A stretch of DNA of 64,000 bases from Methylobacterium sp. E-005 (lineage in GTDB: Bacteria; Pseudomonadota; Alphaproteobacteria; Rhizobiales; Beijerinckiaceae): positions 24,029 to 88,028 of the forward strand of contig NZ_JAKSYG010000105.1 in NCBI RefSeq assembly GCF_022829725.1, given 5' to 3'. This document shows, piece by piece, positions 1-8,916 of the stretch. The position numbers were made by a program, and so were the translations under genes. Positions within the stretch are counted from its first letter, which is position 1. Each line of letters starts with the position of its first letter. Under the pieces are notes generated by a model. The model did no database searches, was not told the origin of the DNA, and saw nothing but the letters and a program-made list of their open reading frames with translations.

Positions 1-492
1 CACGGAGTCGAGGAGCTTGCGCACCTCGCCGCGCGTGTCGGGATGCGTGAAGACCGGCAGGCCGAAGGTCGCCTCGGTGATGAACACGTCGCAGGGCACC
101 ACCTCGAAGGGCAGGCAGGTGGGATCCGGCGCGCGCTTGTAATCGCCCGAGACCACCACCCGGGCGCCCTCCCGCTCGATCGCGATCTGCGCCGAGCCAA
201 GGACATGGCCCGCGGGGGCGAAGCGCACGGTGACGTCGCCGACGCGGATGTCTTCGCCCAGACGCGCCTCCTGCCGATGTTCGCAGAAGTCCGCGCCGTA
301 GCGCACCGCCATGATCCGCAGGGTCTCGGGCGTCGCCAGCACGTGGACGTGGCCCGAGCGGGCATGGTCGGCATGGCCATGGGTGATCAGCGCGCGCTCC
401 ACCGGCCAGGTCGGATCGACATGGAAGCCTCCGAGGGGGCAGTAGAGACCCTCGCGGGTCAGGGTCAGGAGATCGCTGGCGCGTATCGGCAT
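1..492 (-). CDS. Ligase-associated DNA exonuclease, metallo-beta-lactamase fold (N-terminal part; runs off the window)
   Basis: The reading frame starts at an ATG at 492 on the minus strand and is still open at base 1, so only the first 164 residues are present. The product begins MPIRASDLLTLTREGLYCPL and carries the metal-binding motif THGHADHAR near residue 40. Further on it has GDYKRAPDP and ITEATFG, which match the family of exonucleases encoded beside ATP-dependent DNA ligases. Such proteins are thought to process DNA ends before ligation. It is divergent from the methyltransferase gene at 561. The partner ligase would be expected at lower coordinates, outside the window. Family assignment is firm; the exact substrate is inferred. 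Confidence 0.85.
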   Translation of the reverse strand, partial: MPIRASDLLTLTREGLYCPLGGFHVDPTWPVERALITHGHADHARSGHVHVLATPETLRIMAVRYGADFCEHRQEARLGEDIRVGDVTVRFAPAGHVLGSAQIAIEREGARVVVSGDYKRAPDPTCLPFEVVPCDVFITEATFGLPVFTHPDTRGEVRKLLDSV

Positions 493-560
493 CGGGTCCG
501 TGCTGCCGGTGGAGTCCGCCGGTGGCCCCGATAGAGTGGCGCCCCCGAACCGGCAGACGC

Positions 561-1508
561 ATGGCCCCGCAGCACAGTTCCGGCGATCTCCTCGCCGACC
601 GCCGCTATCGCTACGCGGAGGCCTGCCTGGACGAGGGCGACCACGCGGCCGCCGCGGATCTCGCCGAGCAGGTTCTGGAGATCACCCCGCGCTACGCCCC
701 GGCCTGGCTGCTGCTCGGCCGGGCGCGGGAGGGGCTTTCCGCATCGCGCGGCGACCCGGCGCTGCGCGACGCCGCGGCCCGGGCCTATGCCTGCGCCCTC
801 GACATCGACCCGGACGATACGCTGGGCGTCCGGGCCCAGCTCGTCCGTCTGGGTGCGGGCGATGGCCTCCCGGCCCTCTCCCCCGCCTACTTGAAGGCCC
901 TGTTCGACGGCTACGCACCGCGCTTCGAGCGCCATCTGGTCGGGGGCCTCGCCTATATCGGCCCGGATTTGGTCCGCGACGCCCTCCCCCGCCTGCCCGA
1001 GCGCTTCGGCACGGCCCTCGATCTCGGTTGCGGCACCGGCCTGATGGGCGCGGCGATCCGTGAGCGGGTCGATCACCTGACGGGCGTCGACCTCTCGCCG
1101 GCCATGCTGGCCCTGGCGCGCGCCAAGACGTGGCAGGGCCGCCCGCTCTACGACCGCCTCGTCGAGGGCGAACTCGGTGCGTTCCTGACGGGAGAACCGG
1201 AAAACTCCGCCCACCTCTGCCTCGCCGCCGATGTGCTGATCTACGTGGCGGATCTCGGCCCCGTCCTGGCGGGGATCGGCCGCGCCCTGCGGCCGGGCGG
1301 GCTCGCGGCCTTCACGGTGCAGTCCCATGACGGGACCGGTGCGATCCTGGGCGCCGATGGGCGCTACGCCCATGCCGATTCCCACATCGCGGAGGCCGCG
1401 ACTGCTGCCGGCCTCGAAATCCTCACCCTGCGTTCGGCCGGGGTCCGGCGGGAGGCCGGACGGCCGGTGCCGGGCCGCGTCGTTGTGTTACGCCGCACCG
1501 CGGCATGA
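561..1508 (+). CDS. TPR-containing class I SAM-dependent methyltransferase
   Basis: The 315-residue product starts MAPQHSSGDLL. An upstream in-frame ATG at 522 is less likely because it would add an Arg-rich lead. The first ~100 residues are helical and TPR-like (AADLAEQVLEITPRYAPAWL). The rest is a Rossmann methyltransferase with SAM motif I ALDLGCGTGLMG and motif II TGVDLSPAMLALA. Proteins of this type are annotated as methyltransferases of unknown target. The sequence gives no specific substrate. It is transcribed divergently from the exonuclease gene. Confidence 0.8.
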   Translation: MAPQHSSGDLLADRRYRYAEACLDEGDHAAAADLAEQVLEITPRYAPAWLLLGRAREGLSASRGDPALRDAAARAYACALDIDPDDTLGVRAQLVRLGAGDGLPALSPAYLKALFDGYAPRFERHLVGGLAYIGPDLVRDALPRLPERFGTALDLGCGTGLMGAAIRERVDHLTGVDLSPAMLALARAKTWQGRPLYDRLVEGELGAFLTGEPENSAHLCLAADVLIYVADLGPVLAGIGRALRPGGLAAFTVQSHDGTGAILGADGRYAHADSHIAEAATAAGLEILTLRSAGVRREAGRPVPGRVVVLRRTAA

Positions 1509-1575
1509 AACGGCTGCGCTATTCGTCCATAGTCAGTCGGTCGCGACGGGTGCGGCCGCTGTATCGGGGAACAGC

Positions 1576-2370
1576 ATGGCGGATTATGGCAATCGGACGG
1601 GCCTCGGCACACCGGAGCACAAGCCCGAACCGCCCGCCGACAAGTCCTTTCCGGCCGATCCGCGGAGCCGCATCCCCTTCGCCATCGCCCTGGCCATGCT
1701 GGCGGGCTGCGCCGATTCCATCGGCTTCCTGGAATTCTCGCAGCTCTTCATGTCGTTCATGTCGGGTAACACCACGCGCTTCGGCGTGGCGGTGGCCAAT
1801 GCCGACTGGGAGAACGTCACCCGGGTCGCCAGCACGATCTGCATCTTCTGCTTCGGCGCGTTCCTGGGCACGCTGATCGCCGCCTGGGTCGGGCGCTGGC
1901 GCTTGGCCGTGCTGCTGACCCTTCAGGCACTGCTGCTGGCGGGCGGGCTCCTGATGCCCTGGGGCACCTTCGCGTATCCGCTCCACGCCTATCCGATCGT
2001 GCTGGCGCTGGGGCTCCAGAACGCGACGCTCCAGGACGAGGGCGGCCGCTCCATCGCGCTGACCTACGTCACCGGCGCGGTGGTACGCTTCGGCACCGGC
2101 TGCGCCAACCTGCTGCTCGGGACGGTGGCGCCGTCATTCTGGATCCAGGCGCCGCTCTGGGCCGGGCTCAGCACCGGCGCCGTGCTCGGCGGCCTGCTCG
2201 ACCTGCGCTACGGCGAATCGGCCTTCCTGTTCCCGGCTGCCCTGGCGGCGATCCTGGCGCTGATCGCGATCGCCCTGACCATCGCCCGGCCGGGCAGCAC
2301 CCTGGTGGCGGGCTCGTCGCCCGCCCCCGACGCGAACCCGAAGGCCGCGGTGATCGACGCGATCCATTGA
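1576..2370 (+). CDS. YoaK/DUF1275 family membrane protein
   Basis: The product has 264 residues from the ATG at 1576; a longer frame reaches back into the methyltransferase gene and is unlikely. After a hydrophilic N-terminus (MADYGNRTGLG) there are about six hydrophobic membrane segments. The family signature region IALAMLAGCADSIGFLEF followed by FMSGNTTRFG is clear. DUF1275 (YoaK) proteins are inner-membrane proteins of unknown function, sometimes listed as transporters. No operon partner is visible. The family is confident; the function is unknown. Confidence 0.82.
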   Translation: MADYGNRTGLGTPEHKPEPPADKSFPADPRSRIPFAIALAMLAGCADSIGFLEFSQLFMSFMSGNTTRFGVAVANADWENVTRVASTICIFCFGAFLGTLIAAWVGRWRLAVLLTLQALLLAGGLLMPWGTFAYPLHAYPIVLALGLQNATLQDEGGRSIALTYVTGAVVRFGTGCANLLLGTVAPSFWIQAPLWAGLSTGAVLGGLLDLRYGESAFLFPAALAAILALIAIALTIARPGSTLVAGSSPAPDANPKAAVIDAIH

Positions 2371-2428
2371 GGCATCCGGGCGAAGGCCGCGGCGCGCCGG
2401 CGTTCCGCGACCTTCGCCCTGTTGCGGC

Positions 2429-2875
2429 TCACGCGGCCGCGAAGGCATCCCGCGCGATGCCGATGGCGTTGAGCGCCGCCGGAAAGCCGGCATACGGGAT
2501 CATCTGCATCACCGTCTCGACGATCTCCTGGCGCGAGGCCCCGACGCGCAGGGCCGCCTGCATATGGACCTTCAGCTGCGGCGCGGCCGTGCCCATGGCG
2601 GTCAGGGCCGCCACCGTGGCGAGTTCCCGCGTCTTCACGTCGAGGCCCGGGCGCGCGAACACGTCGCCATAGGCGAACTCGACGATGTAGCGGCCGAGGT
2701 CGGGGGCGATGTCGTTGAGGCTCTCAATGACCGCCGCGCCCTGCGGCCCGCTGATGGCCCGGAGCTGGTCGAGCCCACGCTGGTAGCGATCCTGTGTTGC
2801 CGATCCGTCAGACGATTCTTCGGCCGGCGGAAGCGCCGCCGCGCCGGCCACCACGGTAGCTTGATCGACCCTCAT
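2429..2875 (-). CDS. Carboxymuconolactone decarboxylase family protein
   Basis: The 148-residue product contains the CMD fold signature (VKTRELATVAALTAMG, then QLKVHMQAALRVGASRQEI). It has no cysteine at all, so it cannot be an AhpD-type peroxidase with a CxxC pair; it resembles PcaC/YurZ-type members instead. Its ATG overlaps the stop codon of the upstream merR gene (ATGA at 2872-2875), so the two are translationally coupled. The MerR regulator therefore probably controls this gene. The substrate is unknown. Confidence 0.8.
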   Translation of the reverse strand: MRVDQATVVAGAAALPPAEESSDGSATQDRYQRGLDQLRAISGPQGAAVIESLNDIAPDLGRYIVEFAYGDVFARPGLDVKTRELATVAALTAMGTAAPQLKVHMQAALRVGASRQEIVETVMQMIPYAGFPAALNAIGIARDAFAAA

Positions 2876-3243
2876 TGGCTGTCTCCCCTTTGGGTTTCGC
2901 GATCGCGGTAATGTGCGATCTTCGCGTCGAGCGCCGCGATCAGAGCGCGAAGCTCCTCCTGACGCGCGACGAGGGCGGACCGGTGCGCCTCCAGCATGGT
3001 GCGCCGGGCACCGAGGGTGGCGTCGCCCTCCGAGCGCAGGCGGCTGTAGGCGAGCCGCTCACGGATCGGCATGTCCATGGCCTGGAGCTTCCCGAGGAAG
3101 CACGCCCAGGCGAGGTCGTCCGCCCCGTAGCTGCGCCGTCCGCCGCCGTCGCGGGCGGTGCGCGGCAGCAAGCCGATCCGCTCGTAGTAGCGGAGGGTAT
3201 CGATGCTGAGGCCGCTGCGTCTGGAGGAGTCGCTGATCTTCAT
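2872..3243 (-). CDS. MerR family transcriptional regulator
   Basis: The product has 123 residues. It starts MKISDSSRRSGLS with a MerR winged helix (SIDTLRYYERIGLLP near residue 20) and ends in an antiparallel coiled-coil segment (LVARQEELRALIAALDAKI). A GTG two codons upstream (3249) is a weaker alternative start. There is no C-terminal metal-binding cysteine cluster, so a small organic or redox signal is more likely than a metal ion. It is the first gene of a two-gene unit with the CMD-family protein, behind a promoter with the 19-bp spacer typical of MerR control. Confidence 0.87.
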   Translation of the reverse strand: MKISDSSRRSGLSIDTLRYYERIGLLPRTARDGGGRRSYGADDLAWACFLGKLQAMDMPIRERLAYSRLRSEGDATLGARRTMLEAHRSALVARQEELRALIAALDAKIAHYRDRETQRGDSQ

Positions 3244-3267
3244 CGGCACGATTCGCTGCGCCGATGC

Positions 3268-3298
3268 GGTCTACTTGCTGGAGCGCACTCCAGGTCAA
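3268..3298 (-). promoter_or_regulatory. MerR-type promoter/operator with 19-bp spacer
   Basis: On the minus strand a -35 TTGACC (3298-3293) and a -10 TAGACC (3273-3268) are separated by exactly 19 bp. The spacer holds the dyad CTGGAG-TGCG-CTCCAG (3293-3278). Overlong spacers with a central dyad are the hallmark of promoters untwisted by MerR-family activators. It lies ~20 bp before the merR start codon, so the regulator probably controls its own operon. Confidence 0.8.
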
Positions 3299-3362
3299 GG
3301 GCCCCCGTCGCGGCGGCTTCGTCGAACCACGACAGCGCTGGAACCGGCATCCGAAAGCGTGG

Positions 3363-3794
3363 TCAGCCCTCGGAATCCCGGACGTTGCCCCGCCCCTGCT
3401 TGATCGTGGCGCGGTTCTTCTTGGCGCCGATGCGCCGCTCCTGCGAGCCCCGGGTGGGCTTCGTCGGCCGGCGGATCGGGGGCGGGGGCTTGGCGGCCTC
3501 CGCCACGAGGTCGACGAGGCGCTGGAGGATCTCGGCCCGGTTGCGCTCCTGCGTGCGATGCCGCTGCCCGGTGAGCACGAGGACGCCGTCCTTGGTCATC
3601 CGCCGCCCGGCGAGCCGCACCATGTTGGCCTTGACCCGCTCGTCGATGGAGGGCGAGGCGAGGACCGGCCAGCGGAGTTGCACCGCCGTCTCGACCTTGT
3701 TGACGTTCTGGCCGCCCGCCCCGGAGGCGCGCAGGAACGACATCTCGATCTCGTCATCCGCGATGGCGATGCGCGGCGTCACCCGCAACGACAT
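3363..3794 (-). CDS. arfB: Alternative ribosome-rescue peptidyl-tRNA hydrolase ArfB (YaeJ)
   Basis: The 143-residue product has the release-factor domain-3 catalytic motif GAGGQNVNK near residue 25. It ends in a long basic tail (RRIGAKKNRATIKQGRG) of the type that enters the mRNA channel of stalled ribosomes. Length and layout match ArfB, which hydrolyses peptidyl-tRNA on non-stop ribosomes. It lies about 120 bp downstream of bolA on the same strand. The ATG start is at 3794. Confidence 0.9.
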   Translation of the reverse strand: MSLRVTPRIAIADDEIEMSFLRASGAGGQNVNKVETAVQLRWPVLASPSIDERVKANMVRLAGRRMTKDGVLVLTGQRHRTQERNRAEILQRLVDLVAEAAKPPPPIRRPTKPTRGSQERRIGAKKNRATIKQGRGNVRDSEG

Positions 3795-3915
3795 GGCGGC
3801 CTCCGGAAGCCTTTGTCACCGGCGCAGGCGGGAATGCAGAAACGGACCAGGATCGCCATATCGTCTCTCGTGATCCCCGGATCGTCATCCCCAACGGTGT
3901 CGGCGCCCCCGGGGT

Positions 3916-4212
3916 TCAGGCCGCCTCGTCCGGCGTGCGCGCCCGCACCGCGAGGGCGTGGAGCCCGCGCGTGAACGCCTCCTCCATCAGCGCGTTCACC
4001 AAGCGGTGCCGCTCGACGCGGCTCTTGCCCGCGAAGGCGGAGGCGACGATGTCGAGCCGGTAATGCGTTTCGCCCCCCGGGCGGGCCCCGGAATGGCCCG
4101 CATGCAGGTGCGACTCGTCGATCACGTCGAGCCGCTCCGGCGCCAGTTGCTCCCGCAGCCGCGCCTCCATCCAGTCCCGGAGCGTACCGCCCCCGTTCGC
4201 CCCGTCCGCCAT
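3916..4212 (-). CDS. bolA: BolA family protein
   Basis: The 98-residue product carries the BolA core (DESHLHAGHSGARPGGETHY, then RVERHRLVNALM). The conserved His cluster and the C-terminal helix ending in LHALAVRA fit the family. BolA proteins pair with monothiol glutaredoxins in iron-sulfur cluster handling or iron sensing. It is divergent from the J-domain gene at 4313, a pairing common in Hyphomicrobiales. Confidence 0.88.
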   Translation of the reverse strand: MADGANGGGTLRDWMEARLREQLAPERLDVIDESHLHAGHSGARPGGETHYRLDIVASAFAGKSRVERHRLVNALMEEAFTRGLHALAVRARTPDEAA

Positions 4213-4312
4213 CGCGTCGCGTCCCTCTCATCCGTCAAGCCCGATCCCGCGCATGCGTCATCAGGCCCGACACCCTTGTGTCTCAGGTCCGCCCCCTCAT
4301 AATCGGCCCGTC

Positions 4313-4936
4313 ATGGATCTCAACTCGCGCCTGTTCGACAGCATCCGGATCAAACCGTCCTGCGACGAGCCGAAGGCCGCGGCCGAGGGCGTCTGCGAGA
4401 GTCCGGGCTGCGCGCAGCCGGGACTCTATCGGGCGCCGAAGGGCCGGAAGGCGGAGGGCCAGTACTGGCGCTTCTGCATCGATCACGTCCGGGCCTACAA
4501 CGCGACCTACAATTACTTCGACGGCATGAACGACGCCGCCGTGCAGGCCTACCAGAAGGATGCGATCATCGGTCATCGCCCGACCTGGGCGATGGGCGTG
4601 AACAAGAGTGGCCAGGCCAAGCCGGCGGACGAGCCGGCCCGCGACTGGGCCTATGTCGATCCGCTCGGCATCCTGCGTGGCGAGGGCGTCGGCGACACGC
4701 GCCGCCGCGCCCGCCAGCCCGAGCCGGAAAAGCCACGCCACTCGGCGACGGTGCGCCGGGCGCTGGACGTGATGGGGCTCGAAGAGGGCGCCGACACCGC
4801 CTCCATCAAGGCGCAGTACAAGGTGCTGGTGAAGCGCTTCCACCCCGACGCCAATGGCGGCGACCGCTCCTTCGAGGAGCGGCTGCGCGACATCATCCGC
4901 GCCCACGACGTGCTCCGGGCCGCCGGCCTCTGCTGA
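4313..4936 (+). CDS. J-domain (DnaJ-like) molecular chaperone
   Basis: The product has 207 residues from the ATG at 4313 (MDLNSRLFDS). The J domain is at the C-terminus, with the HPD tripeptide in VKRFHPDANGGDR near residue 180; classical DnaJ carries it at the N-terminus. The N-terminal half has Cys and Trp residues (ESPGCAQPGLYRAP, YWRFCIDHV) conserved in this alphaproteobacterial family. It probably stimulates DnaK on a specific client. It precedes cobS on the same strand with a 208-bp gap in which no cobalamin riboswitch was recognised. Confidence 0.85.
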   Translation: MDLNSRLFDSIRIKPSCDEPKAAAEGVCESPGCAQPGLYRAPKGRKAEGQYWRFCIDHVRAYNATYNYFDGMNDAAVQAYQKDAIIGHRPTWAMGVNKSGQAKPADEPARDWAYVDPLGILRGEGVGDTRRRARQPEPEKPRHSATVRRALDVMGLEEGADTASIKAQYKVLVKRFHPDANGGDRSFEERLRDIIRAHDVLRAAGLC

Positions 4937-5144
4937 CCGGCACGATGCATGCACGTCGGTTCTATCTCCCCATAGGGAAAACCACGCCGCGCAGCCCTAT
5001 ATGGTGTCCAGGCCGGTCGGTGGCGCGGGAACGCGCCGCCGTCTAAGAATGGCTCCGCCCCGCCGCGGAGGCCCGGCTCGACGTTCTTCCGCGCGGATGT
5101 TCCACTGTTAGGGAGTGGAGCGTCCGCGCCTTACGAGGTTCCGA

Positions 5145-6128
5145 ATGCGCTCTGACGACACGCCCGCCCGGCTCCCCGACCGCACCGTCTCCGTCCGTGA
5201 GGTCTTCGGCATCGACCTCGACCTCAAGGTCCCGGCCTATGCGGAGTCCGAGGAGCACGTCCCCGATCTCGACCCCGACTACATCTTCGACCGGGAGACG
5301 ACGCTGGCGATCCTGGCCGGCTTCGCGCGCAACCGCCGCGTGATGGTCACCGGCTATCACGGCACCGGCAAGTCGACCCATATCGAGCAGGTCGCGGCCC
5401 GGCTGAACTGGCCGTGCATCCGCATCAACCTCGACAGCCACGTCTCGCGCATCGATCTCGTCGGCAAGGACGCGATCGTCCTGCAGGACGGCAAGCAGGT
5501 CACCGCCTTCCAGGACGGCATCCTGCCCTGGGCGCTGCAGAACAACGTCGCGCTGGTGTTCGACGAGTACGATGCCGGCCGCCCGGACGTGATGTTCGTG
5601 ATCCAGCGCGTGCTGGAGCTGTCGGGCCGCCTGACGCTGCTCGATCAGAAGCGCGTGATCCGCCCCCACCCGGCCTTCCGGCTGTTCGCCACCGCCAACA
5701 CGGTGGGGCTGGGCGACACGTCCGGCCTCTATCACGGCACGCAGCAGATCAACCAGGGTCAGATGGACCGCTGGTCGATCGTCACGACGCTGAACTACCT
5801 GCCGCATGACCGCGAGGTCGACATCGTCCTGTCGAAGGCGACGCACTACCGGGGCGATCAGGGCCGCGACATCGTCAACCGGATGGTGCGCGTGGCGGAT
5901 CTCACCCGCAACGCCTTCATGAACGGCGACCTCTCCACCGTCATGAGCCCGCGCACGGTGATCACCTGGGCCGAGAACGCCGACATCTTCAAGGATATCG
6001 GCTTCGCCTTCCGGGTGACCTTCCTCAACAAGTGCGACGAGCTGGAGCGGACGCTGGTGGCCGAGTTCTACCAGCGCGCCTTCGGCAAGGAGCTGCCCGA
6101 GAGCGCGGTGAACGTCGCGCTGAGCTGA
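5145..6128 (+). CDS. cobS: Cobaltochelatase subunit CobS (AAA+ ATPase)
   Basis: The 327-residue product starts [10 protein letters not shown]; an in-frame upstream start at 5115 is less likely. The AAA+ features are Walker [10 protein letters not shown] near residue 80, Walker [10 protein letters not shown] and the sensor segment [20 protein letters not shown]. CobS, CobT and CobN insert cobalt into hydrogenobyrinate a,c-diamide in the aerobic B12 pathway; CobS supplies the ATPase motor. cobN is not in the window. A DUF29 gene separates it from cobT. Confidence 0.95.
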   Translation: MRSDDTPARLPDRTVSVREVFGIDLDLKVPAYAESEEHVPDLDPDYIFDRETTLAILAGFARNRRVMVTGYHGTGKSTHIEQVAARLNWPCIRINLDSHVSRIDLVGKDAIVLQDGKQVTAFQDGILPWALQNNVALVFDEYDAGRPDVMFVIQRVLELSGRLTLLDQKRVIRPHPAFRLFATANTVGLGDTSGLYHGTQQINQGQMDRWSIVTTLNYLPHDREVDIVLSKATHYRGDQGRDIVNRMVRVADLTRNAFMNGDLSTVMSPRTVITWAENADIFKDIGFAFRVTFLNKCDELERTLVAEFYQRAFGKELPESAVNVALS

Positions 6129-6145
6129 CCCGCATGGAGGACGCA

Positions 6146-6640
6146 ATGGCGCATCCGGCCCTGACGCACGAGGACGCCCCGGCGGCCCCGCACGCGCGAG
6201 GCCGGACGCGTTATGCGGACGATCTCTACACCTGGGTCCAGGAGCAGGTGGCACTGCTCCGCGCCGGCCGGGTGGACGCGCTCGACCTCGACAACATCGC
6301 CGAGGAGCTGAGCGACGTGGGCTCGGAGCAATACGACAAGCTCGAAAGCGCGATCGACGTGCTGTTGGCTCACGCCCTTGAGTGGGACCATCAGCCCGAA
6401 CGACGCAGCCAAAGCTGGTCGCTGACGATCGCAGAGCAGCGGGTGCGCATCGACAGGCAGCTGCGCAAGAATCCCGGTCTCAAGGCGCGAATCGCAGAGG
6501 CTGTCTCGGACGGGTACCGGCTCGGCCGGATTCGAGCCGCCCGCGAGATGAAGCGCCCTCTCAAAGCCCTGCCGGCTGAGTGTCCCTATAATTGGGACAA
6601 GATCCTCAACCGCCCCTTCGCGTTCGACGACGACCGGTAG
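6146..6640 (+). CDS. DUF29 family protein between cobS and cobT
   Basis: The product has 164 residues. The start at 6146 is chosen because GGAGG ends five bases before it; an ATG at 6134 is possible. It has the DUF29 pattern (YADDLYTWVQEQVALLRAG, DLDNIAEELSDVG, then HALEWDHQPERRSQSW). DUF29 proteins are common in cyanobacteria and some alphaproteobacteria and have no established function. The gene starts 17 bp after cobS and ends 6 bp before cobT, so it is almost certainly cotranscribed with the chelatase genes. Confidence 0.82.
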   Translation: MAHPALTHEDAPAAPHARGRTRYADDLYTWVQEQVALLRAGRVDALDLDNIAEELSDVGSEQYDKLESAIDVLLAHALEWDHQPERRSQSWSLTIAEQRVRIDRQLRKNPGLKARIAEAVSDGYRLGRIRAAREMKRPLKALPAECPYNWDKILNRPFAFDDDR

Positions 6641-6646
6641 CTCCGC

Positions 6647-8554
6647 ATGTCCATCTCCAACCGCAAGCCCGGCGAGCGCCGCGAACCCGTGGCCGAGCCC
6701 CTGAAGCGCTCGGTGGCCGGGTGCCTGCGCGCCATCGCCCGGCGCTCCGAGGTCGAGGTCACCTACGCCACCGACCGGCCGGCGCTCACGGGCGACAAGG
6801 CCCGCCTGCCCGAGCCGCCGCGCAAGCTGTCGGCGCAGGACGTCGCGGTGCTGCGCGGCAATGCCGACGCCATGGCGCTGCGGCTCGGCTGCCACGACGT
6901 GTCCCTGCACCGCCGGTTCGCCCCCGAGAACGCCGCCGCCCGGGCGGTCTACGATGCGGTCGAGCAGGCCCGGGTCGAGGCGATCGGCTCGCGCCGGATG
7001 GCGGGCGTGGCCAGCAACATCTCGGCGATGCTGGAGGACCGCTATCACCGCGGCGGCAAGTACGAAAACATCACCGACCGGGCCGACGCCCCGATGGAGG
7101 ATGCCGTCGCCCTGATGGTGCGCGAGCGGCTCACCGGTCAGCAGCCGCCCGAAGCCGCGGCCAAGATCGTGGAGCTGTGGCGCGCGCATATCGAGGCGAA
7201 GGCCGGCCCGAATCTCGATGGGCTGCTCGGCTCGATCGAGGACCAGCGCAAGTTCGCCCGCTCCGTGCGCGATCTCCTCACCTCGCTCGATATGTCGGAC
7301 GAGACGCCGTTCGATTCCGAGGATGACGAGAACGACGACGAGAACGACGCCCAGGACGACGAGCAGAACCCGAGCGAGGGTGATTCGGAGGAAAAGAGCC
7401 AGGGCGAGCGCGCCGAGATCGAGACCTCGGAAGAAGCCTCGGACGAGATCGAGGAAGGCGCCCAGGAATCCGCCGACGCGCCTTCGGGTGAGCTGCCGGA
7501 GGAATCCGAGGACGCGGATTCGGAGGAGGCCTCCGAGGCCTCGCGCCCGCCTCAGCGGCAGGGCAACGAGGCGCGCGGGCCCGAATACCGGGTGTTCAAC
7601 CCCAAGTTCGACGAAGTCATCCACGCCGAGGAGCTGTGCGATGCCGACGAGCTGGCGCGCCTGCGCTCCTATCTCGACAAGCAGCTCTCGCATCTGCAGG
7701 GCGTGGTCGGACGCCTCGCGAACCGCCTGCAGCGGCGTCTGCTCGCCCAGCAGAACCGCGCCTGGGACTTCGACCTGGAAGAGGGTCAGCTCGACCCGGC
7801 ACGCCTCGTGCGCGTGGTCATCGACCCCTACCAGCCGCTCTCCTTCAAGCAGGAGAAGGACACGAATTTCCGCGATACGGTCGTCACGCTGCTCCTCGAC
7901 AATTCGGGCTCGATGCGCGGCCGGCCGATCACCGTCGCGGCGACCTGCGCCGACATCCTGGCGCGGACGCTGGAGCGCTGCGGCGTGAAGGTGGAGATCC
8001 TGGGCTTCACCACCCGGGCCTGGAAGGGTGGCCAGAGCCGCGAGGCGTGGCTCGCCGCCGGCAAGCCGCCGAATCCCGGGCGCCTGAACGACCTGCGCCA
8101 CATCGTCTACAAGTCGGCCGACGCCCCGTGGCGGCGGGCGCGCAAGAACCTCGGGCTGATGATGCGCGAGGGCCTGCTCAAGGAGAATATCGACGGCGAG
8201 GCGCTCGACTGGGCGCACAAGCGCCTGCTCGGCCGGCCGGAGCAGCGCAAGATCCTGATGGTGATCTCCGACGGCGCGCCGGTGGATGATTCGACCCTGT
8301 CGGTAAATGCCGGCAACTACCTGGAGCGGCACCTGCGCTGGATGATCGAGGAAATCGAGACGCGCTCGCCGGTGGAACTGCTCGCAATCGGCATCGGCCA
8401 CGACGTGACGCGCTACTACCGCCGCGCCGTGACGATCATCGACGCCGAGGAACTCGGCGGCGCGATGACCGAGAAGCTGGCGGAGCTGTTCGAGGAGGAC
8501 GGGGCGGCCGTGCCGACGGGCCGTATGCTGCGCGCGGCGGGCGGCCGGCGATAA
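6647..8554 (+). CDS. cobT: Cobaltochelatase subunit CobT
   Basis: The 635-residue product has an N-terminal helical part and a very acidic linker (about residues 220-300, rich in Glu, Asp and Ser). The C-terminal von Willebrand A domain carries the MIDAS motif [12 protein letters not shown] near residue 415. This is the standard CobT layout: it couples the CobS ATPase ring to CobN during cobalt insertion. It follows the DUF29 gene by 6 bp. Confidence 0.95.
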   Translation: MSISNRKPGERREPVAEPLKRSVAGCLRAIARRSEVEVTYATDRPALTGDKARLPEPPRKLSAQDVAVLRGNADAMALRLGCHDVSLHRRFAPENAAARAVYDAVEQARVEAIGSRRMAGVASNISAMLEDRYHRGGKYENITDRADAPMEDAVALMVRERLTGQQPPEAAAKIVELWRAHIEAKAGPNLDGLLGSIEDQRKFARSVRDLLTSLDMSDETPFDSEDDENDDENDAQDDEQNPSEGDSEEKSQGERAEIETSEEASDEIEEGAQESADAPSGELPEESEDADSEEASEASRPPQRQGNEARGPEYRVFNPKFDEVIHAEELCDADELARLRSYLDKQLSHLQGVVGRLANRLQRRLLAQQNRAWDFDLEEGQLDPARLVRVVIDPYQPLSFKQEKDTNFRDTVVTLLLDNSGSMRGRPITVAATCADILARTLERCGVKVEILGFTTRAWKGGQSREAWLAAGKPPNPGRLNDLRHIVYKSADAPWRRARKNLGLMMREGLLKENIDGEALDWAHKRLLGRPEQRKILMVISDGAPVDDSTLSVNAGNYLERHLRWMIEEIETRSPVELLAIGIGHDVTRYYRRAVTIIDAEELGGAMTEKLAELFEEDGAAVPTGRMLRAAGGRR

Positions 8555-8669
8555 TCAGGTCCCCCCTTGCCGCGCGCAAGAGGCGATTCGTGCCGCGGAA
8601 GCCGGCTGATCCAGACCGAACCTCCCTAGATCCGGTTCGTGTTCGCAACTTGGATGTCGAAGCCCCCTT

Positions 8670-8760
8670 CGTCATCACGAGCGCAGGGAAGCGACCCAGG
8701 GCAGCGCGGGGCTTGTCAACGTGGCGCCACCTGGATTGCTTTGCTCCGCCCGCAAGGACG
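8670..8760. repeat. Short intergenic repeat element, copy 1
   Basis: This ~90-bp element has inverted ends (CGTCATCACGAGCGCAGGGA and its imperfect complement GCTTTGCTCCGCCCGCAAGG) around a core with CCAGGGCAGCGC. A second copy in opposite orientation lies at 63153-63242. The 362-bp gap between cobT and rpmB (8555-8916) holds this repeat and the rpmB terminator; no gene is supported there. Confidence 0.8.
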
Positions 8761-8849
8761 GCGCAGTGGCATCAGCCTTAAATCGACAGCAGCCGGTGGC
8801 CGAGCTTTGGATTGCTCGGACTGGCGGGTCTGCTGCGGACAAGCGTAGA

Positions 8850-8880
8850 AACCGCCGCGGCCTTCATGGCCACGGCGGTT
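8850..8880 (-). terminator. Hairpin terminator of rpmB
   Basis: The arms AACCGCCGCGGCC (8850-8862) and GGCCACGGCGGTT (8868-8880) form a 13-bp stem with one mismatch and a 5-nt loop. It lies 37 bp past the rpmB stop. The U tract is weak (TTTC), so efficiency is uncertain. Confidence 0.7.
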
Positions 8881-8916
8881 GAAACATCCGCTCAGGAACG
8901 GTGAGAGCCCGAAGGC

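Noticed and set aside
3795..3915. A further repeat copy between arfB and bolA
   Set aside because: Fragments such as GGCGCAGGCGGGAATG recall a dispersed repeat, but no second copy or inverted ends were found in the window.
4937..5144. Cobalamin riboswitch upstream of cobS
   Set aside because: The B12-box consensus and the expected paired elements were not found.
6068..8401. Long open frame on the minus strand opposite cobT and the DUF29 gene
   Set aside because: It is antisense to well-supported genes, has a His/Arg/Gly-rich composition typical of high-GC shadow frames, and matches no family.
8590..8781. Possible 63-codon gene after cobT
   Set aside because: It is read mostly through the repeat element at 8670-8760 and has no homology signal.
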